This document shows positions 10,793 to 22,050 of a stretch of 64,000 nucleotides of DNA, piece by piece; position 1 is the first letter of the stretch, and the number at the start of each line of letters is the position of its first letter. Source of the DNA: Earliella scabrosa (lineage: Eukaryota; Basidiomycota; Agaricomycetes; Polyporales; Polyporaceae); the NCBI GenBank assembly GCA_022605405.1, contig JABYQQ010000015.1, forward strand, positions 620,001-684,000, given 5' to 3'. The notes beneath the pieces are model-generated. The model ran no database searches. It saw only the letters and a list, made by a program, of their open reading frames with translations, and was not told the origin of the DNA. The translations under genes and the position numbers were made by a program.

Positions 10793-11531
10793 CTAGCCCC
10801 TGTTGGATTTGGGGACTCTTGGTGGCCGCACGACGTTCCCTCTGCACGTAGTAGAGGAAAGAGCATTCAAGGACGTTGAGCACCCTGCTGCCACACACCG
10901 ACTGCGCCACGCACCTATGCAAGACCGCCAGCTTGTGCACATCCGACTTCCTTTTCAACGCCTCGCTGTCCCCCTTCACGACCGCAATGATCTCCCGCGC
11001 GAGCCTCTCTGGCAGGTGTCGCCCGCCCTTGCGCTCCGACGCCTCCTGGATCCACATGATGGCCTGCCGCATCCGCTGCCGCTCGGTGAGGGGCATCGGG
11101 AAGACGTACTGCTTCGCCGCGCGCTTGAAGCTCCTGCAGCGCAGGAGCGGCGCGGCGTACTCGACCGCCTGGCGGACGATGGGCAGCGGGGGCGCCTTGG
11201 TGAACGCGTGGATGTGCAGGAGCATCTTGGAGATGACGCGCGAGGCCTCGTGCCGCTTGCCGTGCTTCATGACGAGCGAGGTGAAGAGGTGCAGGAGCGG
11301 GTCTTCGGCGGGCGGGATGCGGATGACCGAGGGCGCTGCAGAGCGCATGAGCGAGGAGGGGCCGGCGACACTGGGTGCTGGCGGGGACATGGTGGAGAGT
11401 ACGCCTGCTTCTGCCACGCTGGGGAGGGAGGATGCTTGTGCGCCGGTCTCCGTGGTCATCGTCCGCACGTTGGCTGCGGCGACGCGACGACAAGTGGCCC
11501 TTGCTGCCGCATTCCGAATGATTGACAACAT
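10793..11531 (-). CDS. RSM7: Mitochondrial small-subunit ribosomal protein uS7m
   Basis: Component of the mitochondrial ribosome small subunit, of the bacterial S7 family, which binds the 3' domain of the small rRNA. The N-terminus (MLSIIRNAAARATCRRVAA) is basic and alanine-rich, as expected for a mitochondrial presequence. The S7 core follows: DPLLHLFTSLVMKHGKRHEA, LLHIHAFTKAPPLPIVRQA, then FKRAAKQYVFPMPLTERQR and AIMWIQEASERKGG. A single intron at 10842-10914 joins KLAVLHR to GNVVRPPRVPKSNRG and the stop. Without this splice the frame reads into unrelated residues, which supports the join. It lies between MFS copy 2 and the monooxygenase. Confidence 0.92.
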
Positions 11532-11832
11532 GTCTTCTGAGTAGTGTGAGTTGACGCGGGCAACGAGAGGGATAAGTACGAGGCTTGCTCACCGTTGACG
11601 TTGTGGACAAGACTGTCTAGCGAGTAAGCGCTAGAGTGAAGTTCTACATTAGGGTTCCCGATTGGTAGCAGTAGAACCCCCTGCACGTTGAACGCGCAAG
11701 TCCGTTCCGAACCGAGCACAGAAGCCATACGTATCTCTCATGTAAACCCACGCCGATTCATTTTCTGGATCATACAACCCGTTCTCTATCGATCTACTGT
11801 CGCGCGGCCCACTGGCTCGGAAGTCCGAGTCA

Positions 11833-13371
11833 CTACAACTCGCTCTGACCCTCCGCAAACGGCTGCTCCATAATCTCCGCATACAACGTCTTAGCCGCCT
11901 CTGTACCCCCAGGTCCACTCAAAGGCGCAAACATCGTGCGCAAGATATCGTTCCGCTTCTTGCACTCTTCCACCCCGCTTACGACCCGCAACTCGCCTGT
12001 CTTCCGCGCTCTCTTCACGAATTCAGACGTTCTCAGGATGCGCAGCTGCTCCAGCTCGCTAAAAGCAGATGAGAGAACCTCGGTAGATGGTGGGGAAGCC
12101 GTGGGGTTATGCTTGTTGAGCAGGCGGACTAGATGATAGATGTCCTCGAAGGCTTGGTTTGCGCCCTGACCGATGTGCTGAAGATCGCTCTGATGAGTAT
12201 CTGTCAAACGGCAGCAACTGCAGAAGGCTCACAGGACTCGTCGGGTGAGCGGCATCTCCTATGAGCACCACTCTACCCTTATGCCATGACTGGAGCTCCG
12301 GGCGATCATACAACCCGTACTGCACAAGCGGAGCGTACGGTGAACAAAGATTCCCGATGGAGGATTGTGATCCCTACCTTGATCACTCGGTGTGCCGTTT
12401 GAACAATTTCTCCAGCCCCAGAGGGTAACTGCGAGAACCGGCCTTCTTTGAATGCTTGCTGGTTGGCCTCGTCCATGTGGCGCCATGTTTCCTTCGCCTC
12501 GTCCTCACGCTGTGTGATGCTACACGCAACGAGTGAGGAAGCTATCCAGGTGGTGCACTAGGCTCGATACGTACGCCCAAGAGACCTCAGAATCGTTCAC
12601 TGGGTAAGCGATCATATGGAACCCGTTGCCGTACAAGTTGAAGAACGGGGCCGGAGAGAAGCCCTGGTCAATGAAGTACTGGGGTATTGGCGATATACCC
12701 CCGGTCTGTGGAGAGACGGCACGTCAGCGACGTTCCATCGCTCGGAGCCCCTTCATACCAGAACTGACCTGAGTAAGACCAGTGAATGTCGCCTCCTCGC
12801 GTCCAAAGAGACAAATGCGCGTGTTGCTGTGCAGCCCATCGCACCCAACGACGAAACTTCCCTCAGCGGTGCTCCCATTGGCGAACTTGACGGTAACGCT
12901 CTCGTCATGCTGTTCGAGGTCGACCACCTGGTGCCCAAAGTGAACGGGAACGCCTCGTTCTTGCGCTGCCTCTATCAGCGTGCGCAGGAAGACCGGGCGG
13001 CGCGTGCCTTCGATGCCGTGGCCGCAGAGCTCGTACAGGGGAGAATGAACCCGGAAGAGCTCCCCCTCATCTTCGGGGAGGGCGGAGTACGAGACCATCA
13101 CCTCCAATCGCTGGCGGATTACCTTGTCAAGCAAGCCAGGGATGAGGGAGAGTACGCGGAGTCCGTTCGGCTGGAGTCTAGCATGCGAAAGACGATCAGC
13201 AATACTACGGGTAACAAGGATGGATAGAGCCCACGCGAGAGAAAGACCAAGGTCCGTGGGCGCATCCGTGCGCTCGTAGATGACTGGATCGTATCCTTTC
13301 GCCTTGAGCAGCATGGCAAGAACGGGTCCTGCAATACCGCCGCCTACAATCACCACCCTTGTTGCTACCAT
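11833..13371 (-). CDS. FAD-dependent monooxygenase (UbiH / salicylate-hydroxylase-like)
   Basis: Class A flavoprotein hydroxylase that would use NAD(P)H and O2; the substrate is unknown. From the ATG at 13371, MVATRVVIVGGGIAGPVLA is the GxGxxG dinucleotide fold, ending in an acidic residue at VIYER. Then come LQPNGLRVLSLIPGLLDKV, the DG motif in VVGCDGLHSNTR (about 12830), and a C-terminal GD motif in VVLIGDAAHPTSP (about 12260) followed across an intron by HIGQGANQAFEDIYHLVRLL. At least four introns; the last exon (11833-12185) runs to EGQSEL and the stop. All three fold-defining motifs are intact. A degenerate fragment of this gene lies at 7687-7890 between the two MFS genes. The neighbouring transporters make a shared catabolic or modification role conceivable, but nothing here proves it. 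Confidence 0.9.
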
Positions 13372-13803
13372 TGCTGTGCGTCGCGGTTGTGCGTGGAAAA
13401 GGTAGGAGAAGACAGCAAGGGGATGTTCGGTGGGCCAGTACCATGTGCATATATATAGCACCGAGCAGACACCTGATCGATCGCCCGCCTAGATAGATGA
13501 CCAACTGGACGGCTATAACACGGAGAACGAGAGAAATGCGAGTCGGACACGGGAACGAAGGTCTGTCCGACTCGTCATCCGTATGATGAACCTAGTGTCG
13601 ACCTCTTCTGACCACAGCCATGACCGATGTATTTTTGGACGACAGCCTGGAGGGAATCATGGTCTTCGAAACGTACCACGTTCGCGGCACATACATGACA
13701 CATTTCGGACAGCAATGAGCCCAAAATTCCATCATGCACAACGACTGCAACACGACCACTGCACTGAAACTATCGTAGTACATAGCGTCTCTATGGTCAG
13801 AGG
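13372..13803. other. Spacer holding a diverged copy of the F-box 3' flank
   Basis: No gene seen. Bases 13583-13790 resemble 15270-15480 (shared CGACCTCTTCTGA/CAACCTCTTCTGA, TGGCCGATGTAT-like and GTTCGCGGCACATACATG runs). This marks the 3' limit of the tandem F-box duplication. Confidence 0.6.
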
Positions 13804-15219
13804 TTAGCTCTGTCGTATTGCAGCGTAGGAGTCGCCAGGTGCTCGTACCTTTTGGTCCCCACAGAGGCAATGGGCACACCTATCCGAATCGATGATCAGG
13901 TCGAACGGGCGAGGCATGGCATCCAAGATGGCTACGGCGGCAGTGCTCTTCAGATCATTTGAACGCGGGAAGACGACAAGTTGCTTGATAGGACATCCGC
14001 GCTCAGCCCGGAGACGAAGAACCTTGTGAGTCGTTCTCGCCGTCACGTGGGACCAGTCGGAGATGCATAGAGTCGCTTCACTGAGTGCGCGAAAAGCGCC
14101 ATCGGCCAACGTTTGCTGGAAGTCTTGCATAGCGCCGGGATCCGCGCAGCCAAAGGAGAGCTTCTGAACTTGGGGGTACGCGGCAGCCAGCTTTGACCAT
14201 TCGGGATGAATGAAATGTCTGGAGCCCTGAATGTGGACCTCGAGCTCCGTTGGACGGAGTATTTCCCCTACTGCGACGAGCTCGTGGAGAACGTCTGAGA
14301 GGACATCGGAATCGAGGGGATCGCCTTCGTGCGACAGCTCGCGCGGATCCGTGGTGACAAGCATGGTCCATTGCGGATACTGTGGACTAGAGCATACTGT
14401 CAATTGGACGAAGAGACCTCTCTGGACCGTGAGCTCGACGGTGAGGATGATCTTGTTGAATGCAGGAGGTGTAGGGAGGCCGGAAATGTGCTTCCGGAAC
14501 ATGTCCAGGAGGATTTGATCCTCGCTACCGTCATCAACCCACCCCTTCCAGTGGCGATAACCGGCCTCGAGTCGTAGTGACACGGTTGGAGGTACAGGCA
14601 GGAAGGCCACCATCGCGGGCAGCCATGAGTAGCCCTCGTGCAACGTCAGCTCGCGAAGCCGAGGAAGGTTCAACATGATAGGATCGACCGATAGAGTCGG
14701 GTCGTCGATCACCTCTTGCGAACCAATGTCGACGAGAACGAGGGTTTCCAAGGAGGGGCAGGATTGCAGGATTGTCCCGAGGTAGACGCCGAGTTCGGCC
14801 TGAGTGTCGAAGAAAGGTGGGCCCTCCAGCTCTAGGTGAGTGAGCGAAGGGAGAGGAAAGTCAATTTGAATCGTGGTACTCTTGGCGCTCAGGGAACGAA
14901 GGGTCGGTAGGAGCGTGTTGAGTAATATGTGGCTTTCTCCCGTGTCGAGCGACAAGGACTCCAGCCTCGGACTAAGGGCGCTGACAAGGGGTTGAAAAGC
15001 GTGGGCGACGTCGTCGGGGTCCTTCCATGACTTCAATTCAAGAGCCCTAATTCTGGCGCCATGCGGTCGCAAAGCCTCGAATAGGTGTTGTTCTAGGTCT
15101 TCCGACTTTTTGCGGTCCTTCAAGCTGATGTCAAGGCTGGTGCTCGCTGAATGCTGCAGTGCACACGTCTGACGTCGCGCGCACCTGTGCACGTGACCTT
15201 CTCCACGGGCGGCACTCAC
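13804..15219 (-). pseudogene. 5'-truncated F-box protein copy (lacks F-box)
   Basis: An open frame of about 450 codons aligns along its length with the leucine-rich C-terminal part of the intact F-box protein next door (for example FQPLVSALSPRLESLSLDTG, LLNTLLPTLRSLS and SWLPAMVAFLPVPPTVSLRL). Similarity begins at STSLDIS, about 15140. Everything upstream in the sister gene, including the F-box and the start codon, is missing. The frame has no ATG before the conserved part; the first usable codon is a GTG at 15219. Immediately upstream lies an orphan copy of RPN8 exon 1. The long intact frame could mean the loss is recent, or that the region is still read from an unseen start. I call it a pseudogene because the substrate-adaptor module is gone. 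Confidence 0.75.
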
Positions 15220-15224
15220 TCACA

Positions 15225-15248
15225 ATGGTCACAACAACCACCGAACAG
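15225..15248 (+). pseudogene. Orphan first exon of RPN8
   Basis: ATGGTCACAACAACCACCG followed by AACAG and a GT donor encodes MVTTTTEQ. It differs from true RPN8 exon 1 at 17280 (MVATTTEQ then GTATGC) by one residue. No further RPN8 exon follows. It is divergent to the truncated F-box copy, exactly as RPN8 is to the intact F-box gene. Confidence 0.75.
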
Positions 15249-15483
15249 GTGTGCGGATCCAGGGTTATCCGTATCACGTTTCAACCTCTTCTGACGCACA
15301 GCGCTAGCCATGGCCGATGTATATATGGACCACAGCTTGAGACGACTCATGGTCCCTTCGGAACGTAACATGTTCGCGGCACATACATGCCACAGTTCGT
15401 ACAGCAATGTGCCCAGAATCTCATAATGACGGCCGCTGCATTGACACTAGCCTACACAACGTCTCTACAGCTACAAACGAAGG

Positions 15484-17104
15484 TTAGCTCTGTCGTGTTA
15501 CAGCATAGATTCCGTCGAATGCTCGCACCTCTTTGGTCCCTACGTGTTGCAGGCAATAGGCACACCCATTCAAATCGATGATCAGGTCGAATGGGCATGG
15601 CATGGAGTCCAAGACGGCTACGGCGGTAGTGCTCTCGAGATCATTCGAACGCGGGCAGACCACGAGCTGCTTGATACGATCTCCATGCTCTGTCCGAAGA
15701 CGGAGTGCCTTGTGCGTTACTTTTGCCGTCGTGTCGTTCCAGTCGGTGACGCACAGTGTAATTTCACGAAGCGAGCGGAAGGTGGGATCGACTAACATCT
15801 GCTGAAAGTCATTCATGGAGCGGGGATCCGCGCAACCATAGGAGAGCTTCTGGACTTGGGGGTACGCTGCAGCCAACTTTGACCATTCGGAAGGGATATC
15901 GTGCTTGGAGCACTGAATGTGGATGTCGAGCTCTGTTGGACGAAGTATCTCCCCTACTGCGACGAGCTCGTGAAGAACCTCTGAGATGACACGGCGATCG
16001 TCAACGTTTGACGGCTTGGACGGATCCGTTCTGACGACCATGGTCCATTGAGGATTGCCTGGACTAGAGCATACTGTCAGTCGAAGGACGAGGCCTCTGC
16101 CGACCGTGACAGCGAGGATCAGCTTGTCGAATGCGGGAGACGTCGGGAGGGAGTAAATGTGCTTCCGGAGCATCTCCAGGAAGATTTGATCCTCGTAACC
16201 CTCATCGACCCATCCCTTCCACTGACGACACCTGGCCTCGAGTCGTAGTGACACGGTTGGAGGTACAGGCAGCAAGGCCACCATCGCGGGCAGCCATGAG
16301 TAGTCGTCGTATAACGTCAGCTCGCGAAGCCGAGGAAGGTTCAGTGTGATAGGATCGACCGATATAGTTGGTTCTTCGATTACCTCCTCCGAAGACATAT
16401 CGACAAGGACCAGGGTTTCCAAGGAGGAGCAGAATTGCAGGATTGTCCCGAGGTAAACGCCGAGTTCGGGCTGAGTGTAGAAGAAAGGTGGGCCCCTCAA
16501 CTCCAGGTGAGTGAGCGCAGGGAGAGGGAAGTCGATTTGGATCGTGGTACCCTCGACGCTCAAAGAACGAAGGGTCGGGAGGAGAGTATTGAGCAATAGA
16601 TGGCTTTGGTTCGTGTGGAGCGACAGGAACTCCAGCCTCGGACCAAGGGCGCTGACAAGGGGCTGAAAAGCCTGGGCGATGTCATCGGAACGTCCCGAGG
16701 CCACTGACTTCAATTCGAGAGACTTGATTCTGGCGGCATGCGGCCGCAAAGCCTCGAGTGCGTATCGTTCTGGCGCTCCCGACTCTCGAAACTTGCAGCT
16801 GATGTCAAGGCTGTTGTTCGCTGAACGCTGCAGGAAGGCTTCGAGCTTCTCCACAGACCAGAACTTTCTGCTGATGTGGATTCGGCTCCATAACAACGGT
16901 GTGGTCAGAGCGATTTCGTGCCATCGGCTACAGACTAGTGTCGCTTGCTGCCAGATTGTCGAAGTAGGCTCGAAGGAGTCGCGAACGAGGAGGAGGATTT
17001 CGGATATTATTTCCGGAGGAATGTCTGCCGTCGCATCCCCCATTCTAGATAGAGCCAATGAGATGTGCCCGCAGAGCAGATGAAGAGACTTACGCGACAC
17101 TCAT
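15484..17104 (-). CDS. F-box / leucine-rich-type protein
   Basis: Likely substrate-recognition subunit of an SCF ubiquitin ligase; the target is unknown. The F-box lies near the N-terminus: IPPEIISEILLLVRDSF ... CSRWHEIALTTPLLWSRIHI (about 17025-16870), followed by roughly 400 residues with leucine-rich spacing. Two starts are possible: ATG at 17043 (MGDATADIPP), or ATG at 17104 (MSVA) spliced through a 50-base GTAAGT...CTAG intron into MGDATADIPP. I chose the second because both splice signals are strong. The gene is divergent to RPN8 with under 180 bases between starts, so the two may share a promoter. A 5'-truncated tandem copy lies downstream at 13804-15219. Confidence 0.85.
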
Positions 17105-17279
17105 GATGTACGAAGGCGACGAATCGGACGATAGTATTCCCGTTTTGGGACGCGTTCGAAGGCGTTGGACAACACGTGCAAACAGAGTAGGACGCGTACG
17201 CCAAGGTACGCGCGTCGGGCGCATTCAGCCACTCTCCTGCTTTGCCTTCTTCTTCCCCTGCTTCCGCTCGTCACTCGCC

Positions 17280-18523
17280 ATGGTCGCAACAACAACCGAA
17301 CAGGTATGCCCTCGCGCGTGTCCTGGGGACATGTACTAATTGTATGCAGCTCTCAGCGCTCTCAAATACCACCGTCGGTGCGTTTCTCACTCAGCACCTA
17401 TACAAGAATGACTATACTGACTGGCTTTATGTGCAGTCGTACATCCACTCGTTCTGCTATCAGTAGCGGATCATCACGCGCGGTCCGTATCGCGAGGGTC
17501 CAGCAAACGCGTCGTCGGTATCCTCCTGGGTCAGGACAACGGCTCCACGATCAACGTCGCGAACTCGTTCGGTATCCCTTTCGAGGAGGACGAGAAAGAC
17601 AGCAAGACATGGTTCCTGGACCACAACTACATTGAGGGCATGTGGGAGATGTTCAAGAAGGTTAACGGTCCGTGAGTTCGTCGCCCGCTGCCTCGTGCAA
17701 CTGTGCTCATGTTGTGCTACCCCTTCTCTCCCCTGCTTTGCTCTCCTGAAACGCAGCCCGTGAACGTTTGATTGGCTGGTATCACACGGGACCGAAGCTA
17801 CGCGCGTCGGACCAGGAAATCAATGACCTACTGAAGAAGTTCATCGCCCGCCCGGTCATGGTCATTGTCGACGTTCGGCCACAGACGGTCGGTATCCCGA
17901 CAGACGCATACTTCGCGGTGGAGGAGATCAAAGATGTGCGTACTGTTTTGGTTTTCCCTCGTATGCGCCTGTTGCTCATGGCCGTCTAGGATGGTACGGA
18001 GACACGGAAGACATTCCTGCACGTCCCTTCCGCGATCGAGGCAGAAGAGGCGGAAGAGATTGGTGTCGAGCATCTCCTGCGCGACATCAAGGACTCAACT
18101 ACCACTACCCTCGCAACACGCGTCGCCGAGCAGCTCGCGTCCCTCCGTGGACTCCAGTCGCGTCTGTCCGACATCCAGTCATACCTTGTCGAAGTCGCCT
18201 CTGGCAAGATGCCGTTGAACCACCAAATATCGTACCACCTACAAGACGCCCTCAACCTCCTCCCCGACCTGAACGACCCCGAAGTAACACAGAGCTTTGC
18301 CACGACGACCAACGATGAGATGCTCGTCGTGTACATCAGCAGTCTGCTTCGGGCCGTGATCGCTCTGCACGCACTCGTGGACAACAAAGCGTCAATCGGG
18401 CGAGCCGAGCTGGAGGACAGCAAGGGCGACAAGGAGAAGGAGAAGACCAAGGGAAAGGGTGAGGAGAAGGAGAAGGGCGAGAAGGACTCAAGTAAAACGA
18501 GCACGGAAGAGAAGGGCCTGTAA
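17280..18523 (+). CDS. RPN8: 26S proteasome regulatory subunit RPN8 (MPN domain)
   Basis: Lid subunit of the 19S regulatory particle and partner of the deubiquitinase RPN11. Exons join as [17 protein letters not shown] and [16 protein letters not shown], then [55 protein letters not shown] and [12 protein letters not shown]. The MPN domain lacks the metal-binding JAMM histidines, as is normal for RPN8. The C-terminal half ([36 protein letters not shown]) is typical. The protein, about 340 residues, ends in a highly charged Lys/Glu tail of about 35 residues, including [20 protein letters not shown]. Introns are short, including two within the first 180 bases. Its first exon and divergent promoter have been duplicated near 15.2 kb. 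Confidence 0.95.
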
Positions 18524-18918
18524 CTTCCTTCGCGTGGACTTGCGTGGACTGTATGCTATTAGCCGTCGTATCGCACTCTTCGCTATTCTCACGCACTTCT
18601 CGCACAACACACGCAAGGTGTGCGTGCAGACTGCGTCTGCTCTTGGGCATGGCCAAGACTCACCATGGGCGCTCTTCAGGGAATATGGCGGAAGAGCTTC
18701 GAGTTCGCATGTGCATACGCATACTGCATAGTTCTGCAATTCAAGTTGGTTGAGAGCGCAGGAATATGACAGGAGATTACTAGTATTGTAGCTACGAGCA
18801 TCCGTCTCCGCCGCCGACAACGCATGGCGGACAGTCGTCTCCTGCCCATCCATGGCCGGAAGGGCGGGGATGGTGCATATTCCGTCTACACCGGGAACAC
18901 GGGCTTCCGCACGCGCAT
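18524..18918. other. 3' spacer between convergent RPN8 and COX5
   Basis: Presumed 3' untranslated and terminator sequence of both genes. The open frames here are antisense or out-of-frame noise, and I see no gene. Confidence 0.5.
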
Positions 18919-19665
18919 CTACTTGTGCGTGACGAAGCCGGGGCCTTTGTAGCCTTCCGCGCCGATACCTATACGGCGGACGGGCAGGGCGAGGTCGCAC
19001 GTCAACTCCAGTCGAGACCCTCGGCGAGCAGTGTTATCGGGACGTACCGTAAATGGGGTTCATCTTTTGCTCGAGCGCGCGCTCGTTGCTGGCCTCCTCC
19101 CACTCCTTGGTGAGGGTCTTCGGCGGTGCTGGGGCTGGGGGAGGAGGTCAAGGTCGTGACACGGATGCACGTCATAGGCCGGGACGTACAGTTCGCACGG
19201 ATAGCGAAGTAGAGGACGGCCGCGGTGCCAATGAGGGCACCCACGCTGAGCACGACCTTCGGGGTCGTCCCAGGGGGGTCAATCGGCGCACGGGGGCCAT
19301 GGGGACCAAACGCAACGTAGTACGCTGCAGGACACGCGCACGGCGCCGGTCAGCAAAAACAGCTCAGGCGGCGATAGCGGGTGCGGCAGGGCAGCAACGG
19401 AGCACGCACCAGCCTTCTTTTCGTCGACGGAGAGCGTCTTCCAGTCCTTCTTCTGGAGCTCCTCGAGCTGCTGGTGGATGACGAGCTGCTCGTCCGCGGA
19501 GAGGCGCTCCCACATCGCCTCGACATTCGAGAGCGGGATGACGGGCGACGCGGATGCACTCGACGCGGCGGGGGCCGCGGTGTGCGCGGAGCTCGCCGCG
19601 GCGGCGAAGGCGCGAGAGGCGGGGCGAAGAGGGAGTCGGGGACGCGCCAGGCGAAGGGCTTGCAT
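18919..19665 (-). CDS. COX5: Cytochrome c oxidase subunit IV/Va family
   Basis: Nuclear-encoded inner-membrane subunit of respiratory complex IV. The ATG at 19665 begins MQALRLARPRLPLRPASRAF, an arginine/leucine-rich mitochondrial presequence; an upstream in-frame methionine at 19755 would put 30 extra residues before it. The mature part has LSNVEAMWERLSADEQLVIH, QLEELQKKDWKTLSVDEKKA, then after an intron AYYVAFGPHGPRAPIDPPG, the membrane segment VVLSVGALIGTAAVLYFAIR and KTLTKEWEEASNERALEQ. A last intron joins MNPIY to GIGAEGYKGPGFVTHK and the stop at 18919. Motif order matches fungal Cox5 throughout. Confidence 0.93.
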
Positions 19666-20051
19666 GGGGACGAGGCGGAGAGGAGAGTGGTGAAGGCAGG
19701 AAGAGAGGAAATGCGTGGACGGAGGGACAGGAGACAGGCGCCCGTTTGACGACACGAAAAGGCAACCTCCAATTGGTCGGCCGAGGGCGGCACGGCTTCC
19801 TCCGCCTCCGGCCCAGAGCGACCTCGCCGTCCGTCCTCGATGAAGTCGCAGTCTCGCCGCGTTTTAGTGCAATCAATCGCAGTTCCAGAGCACTCAGCTG
19901 GACAGTACACGCCTACAATGACATTCGTATGATATCACGCTAGCGCTGCAGTGGGATAAGAGACACAGAGACCAATATGCTATAGTGCGCGAGCACGTCG
20001 ACGAAACAAGAAGAGATCGCAACAGAGTAAGGATACAGCAAGTACACGGAC
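19666..20051. other. Spacer between COX5 and the GIS2-like gene
   Basis: COX5 promoter and leader plus the 3' end of the zinc-knuckle gene. No additional gene seen. Confidence 0.5.
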
Positions 20052-20990
20052 TCAGGCGCCGTCGGCAGCGGCGGCGGTCTGACTGTTGTTCGGGCAGTCC
20101 CGACTGATATGGCTGGTAACATTGGCTTCAGTGAGTGGACGCAACGCTGAGGACATACGACAAGCTTACCCTTCCGATCCACAGGTGTAACATGCCCTGC
20201 GTTGGGGCTGGGGGCAATCCTTCGAGATATGGCCCTGTATGGTGTATGTGAGCACAAACGTAGCAGACTTACAGTTGGATGCACTCACGAATCCGGAGCA
20301 GTTGTAGCACTTCGAGCCTTGCACACAGTCGCGCGACAAGTGCCCTACTCCGCCGCACGTGTAGCTAGGATAGCAGGTGAGCATGTCACAAATCACTACC
20401 GATGAATCGGGGCTTACCAAGTGCGTTGCTGCCCGCCGCCGAAGCTCGAGTAACCTCCTCCACCGTAGCCGGTGTTCGTTCCGGTGGCCTCAGGGCACGA
20501 ACGGGCGATATGACCCATCTTGCCACACCGATAACACTCCGTGCCGCTGTTAGAGGAGCTGTTGAAGGCGGAGTAGTTGCCTCCGCTCGCGGCGGTGTTC
20601 TCGGGGCATTCACGAGACTGACACAGGATCAGCGTCAGGGAACGCGAAGAGGGAGGGGGGGGACCGGGAACGCACGATATGACCCTCCTGGCCGCACTTG
20701 TAGCAAGTTTTCGCTTTGGTCTCCGCCGTGCAGTCCTTCGAGACGTGACCTTCGAGGCCACAGTTGTAGCTTCGCACAGCAGGTTACACTCCGCGCGAAC
20801 GAGAGATAGCAGATGAAACATACCAAGTCGGGGTGCCGGCCTTTGGGCAGTTGGCCGCCTGGTGTCCGACTGAACGCATGGACATGAGACAAGTCCATAG
20901 ACGACCGCAGAGCGCGCGATATCACGACGCGGAAGTCCCAAAGAATGGTCACTTACAGCCCCCACAGTTGAAGCATCCTCGTGCAGCCAT
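20052..20990 (-). CDS. GIS2: CCHC zinc-knuckle nucleic-acid-binding protein (Gis2 / CNBP type)
   Basis: Small cytoplasmic RNA/ssDNA-binding protein linked in yeast and animals to translational control. Seven CX2CX4HX4C knuckles can be read once introns are removed: CFNCGGFGHQAANC, CGLEGHVSKDC, CYKCGQEGHISREC, CYRCGKMGHIARSC, CGGVGHLSRDC, CYNCSGFGHISKDC and CYTCGSEGHISRDC. Several introns fall inside the knuckles between the second Cys and the His; for example, exon 1 MAARGCFNCGG is spliced to FGHQAANC through GTAAGT...TTCAG. A glycine/serine-rich linker (GYGGGGYSSFGGGQQ) separates knuckles 4 and 5. The end is NNSQTAAAADGA and a stop. The seven-knuckle layout fits Gis2, Byr3 and CNBP. Confidence 0.92.
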
Positions 20991-22050
20991 TGGTGAAGTT
21001 TTTTGAGGGTACTAGGTGAGGGTGAGCGACCGTTCACGGCGCGGATGAGTGATCGACCAGGTGAGCGGCCGCGCATGGCGGCCTACAAGAAGCGACGTAC
21101 AGAGATCGCCTTGGTGAGCCGCGCGGGGAGGACGACGAGGGGGTGAAGAGAGCGAGATGAAGGATAGGCGGGTCCGACTCGAGAGGAGATTTGGCTCTCC
21201 TTGGCTAACGTAAGCATAGCCCGCCCATATATGTCCACGAGAGCCCCGCACGTGGGGCGGCGATTGGGGGTCGCAATGCGGTGCGCGCCAATCTCGCGCA
21301 CAGAAGCAAATCTCGCATCCGGAAGGGACTTGCAGCCTTCGGACGGACACAGCGGCCGCACGCCTCAAGGCCTCACGACCCTGAGCTGGGGTTAGAGATG
21401 TCTCGTCTGGAAACGGCAGGGATCGTAAGCGACGGCGTGAGGGTGGACACGCAGACGGAGAACCGGAGTTCAGAGCGGTCTTCTGTGAGGATGATTGAGG
21501 ATGATTCAGTCTCACCTTGACGTGCATGAGGTTGCCGCGAGCTTCGGCATTCGGACCTTAGGTGTACGCAAGGCGACGGAGTGGGGAGAGATAACTCGAG
21601 ACATGGGATGGGGGCACCTCGAGACCAGGGAGCGGCCCATTCGCCTTTTACCTACGTGGGAGGCGTACCGCACAGGTCGTGCATCCAACCACCTGCACGG
21701 TCCTCTCCAATAGACTCCACTATACATCTACTCTCTGGCTCTGCTCGATATTCTCGCCCACGAGATATAGACGAAATGAGAGTCGGTACGATGATAACGC
21801 GTGTCTGAGTGCGGCAATCCACATGCAGTTACGCCTATGGCTGGGACAGGATACGTCTTGCCGCACAGTTCTGATTGCGCCGCAGCGGACTTCGGCGCGG
21901 TGTAGACGTCTGGAAGGTCCGCTCCCGCGACAGCCCAGTTCCTGCCATCGAAGCTGGACGAGGGAATGTGTTTCATCACGCAATAATTGACGGACGGGCT
22001 CCGCAGCGATGATTCTATAGGGTCCCCGCGATGCGTACAGACAAACTAGG
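20991..22050. other. 1.06-kb spacer without a supportable gene
   Basis: The right-hand part of 20991-21530 is GC-rich and probably the GIS2-like leader and promoter. On the minus strand, 21728-21979 reads as an 83-codon frame (MMKHIPSSSFDGRNW...), but it has no recognisable domain, partner exon or clear splice context. I do not annotate it as a gene. Confidence 0.4.

Noticed and set aside
4640..13371. A secondary-metabolite cluster built from MFS pair, monooxygenase and nearby genes
   Set aside because: No backbone synthase or pathway regulator is present, and housekeeping genes (fibrillarin, uS7m) are interleaved. Adjacency alone does not support a cluster.
21012..21527. Minus-strand frame of 171 codons upstream of the Gis2-like gene
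   Set aside because: No homology seen. Position and GC-rich composition fit a leader or promoter.
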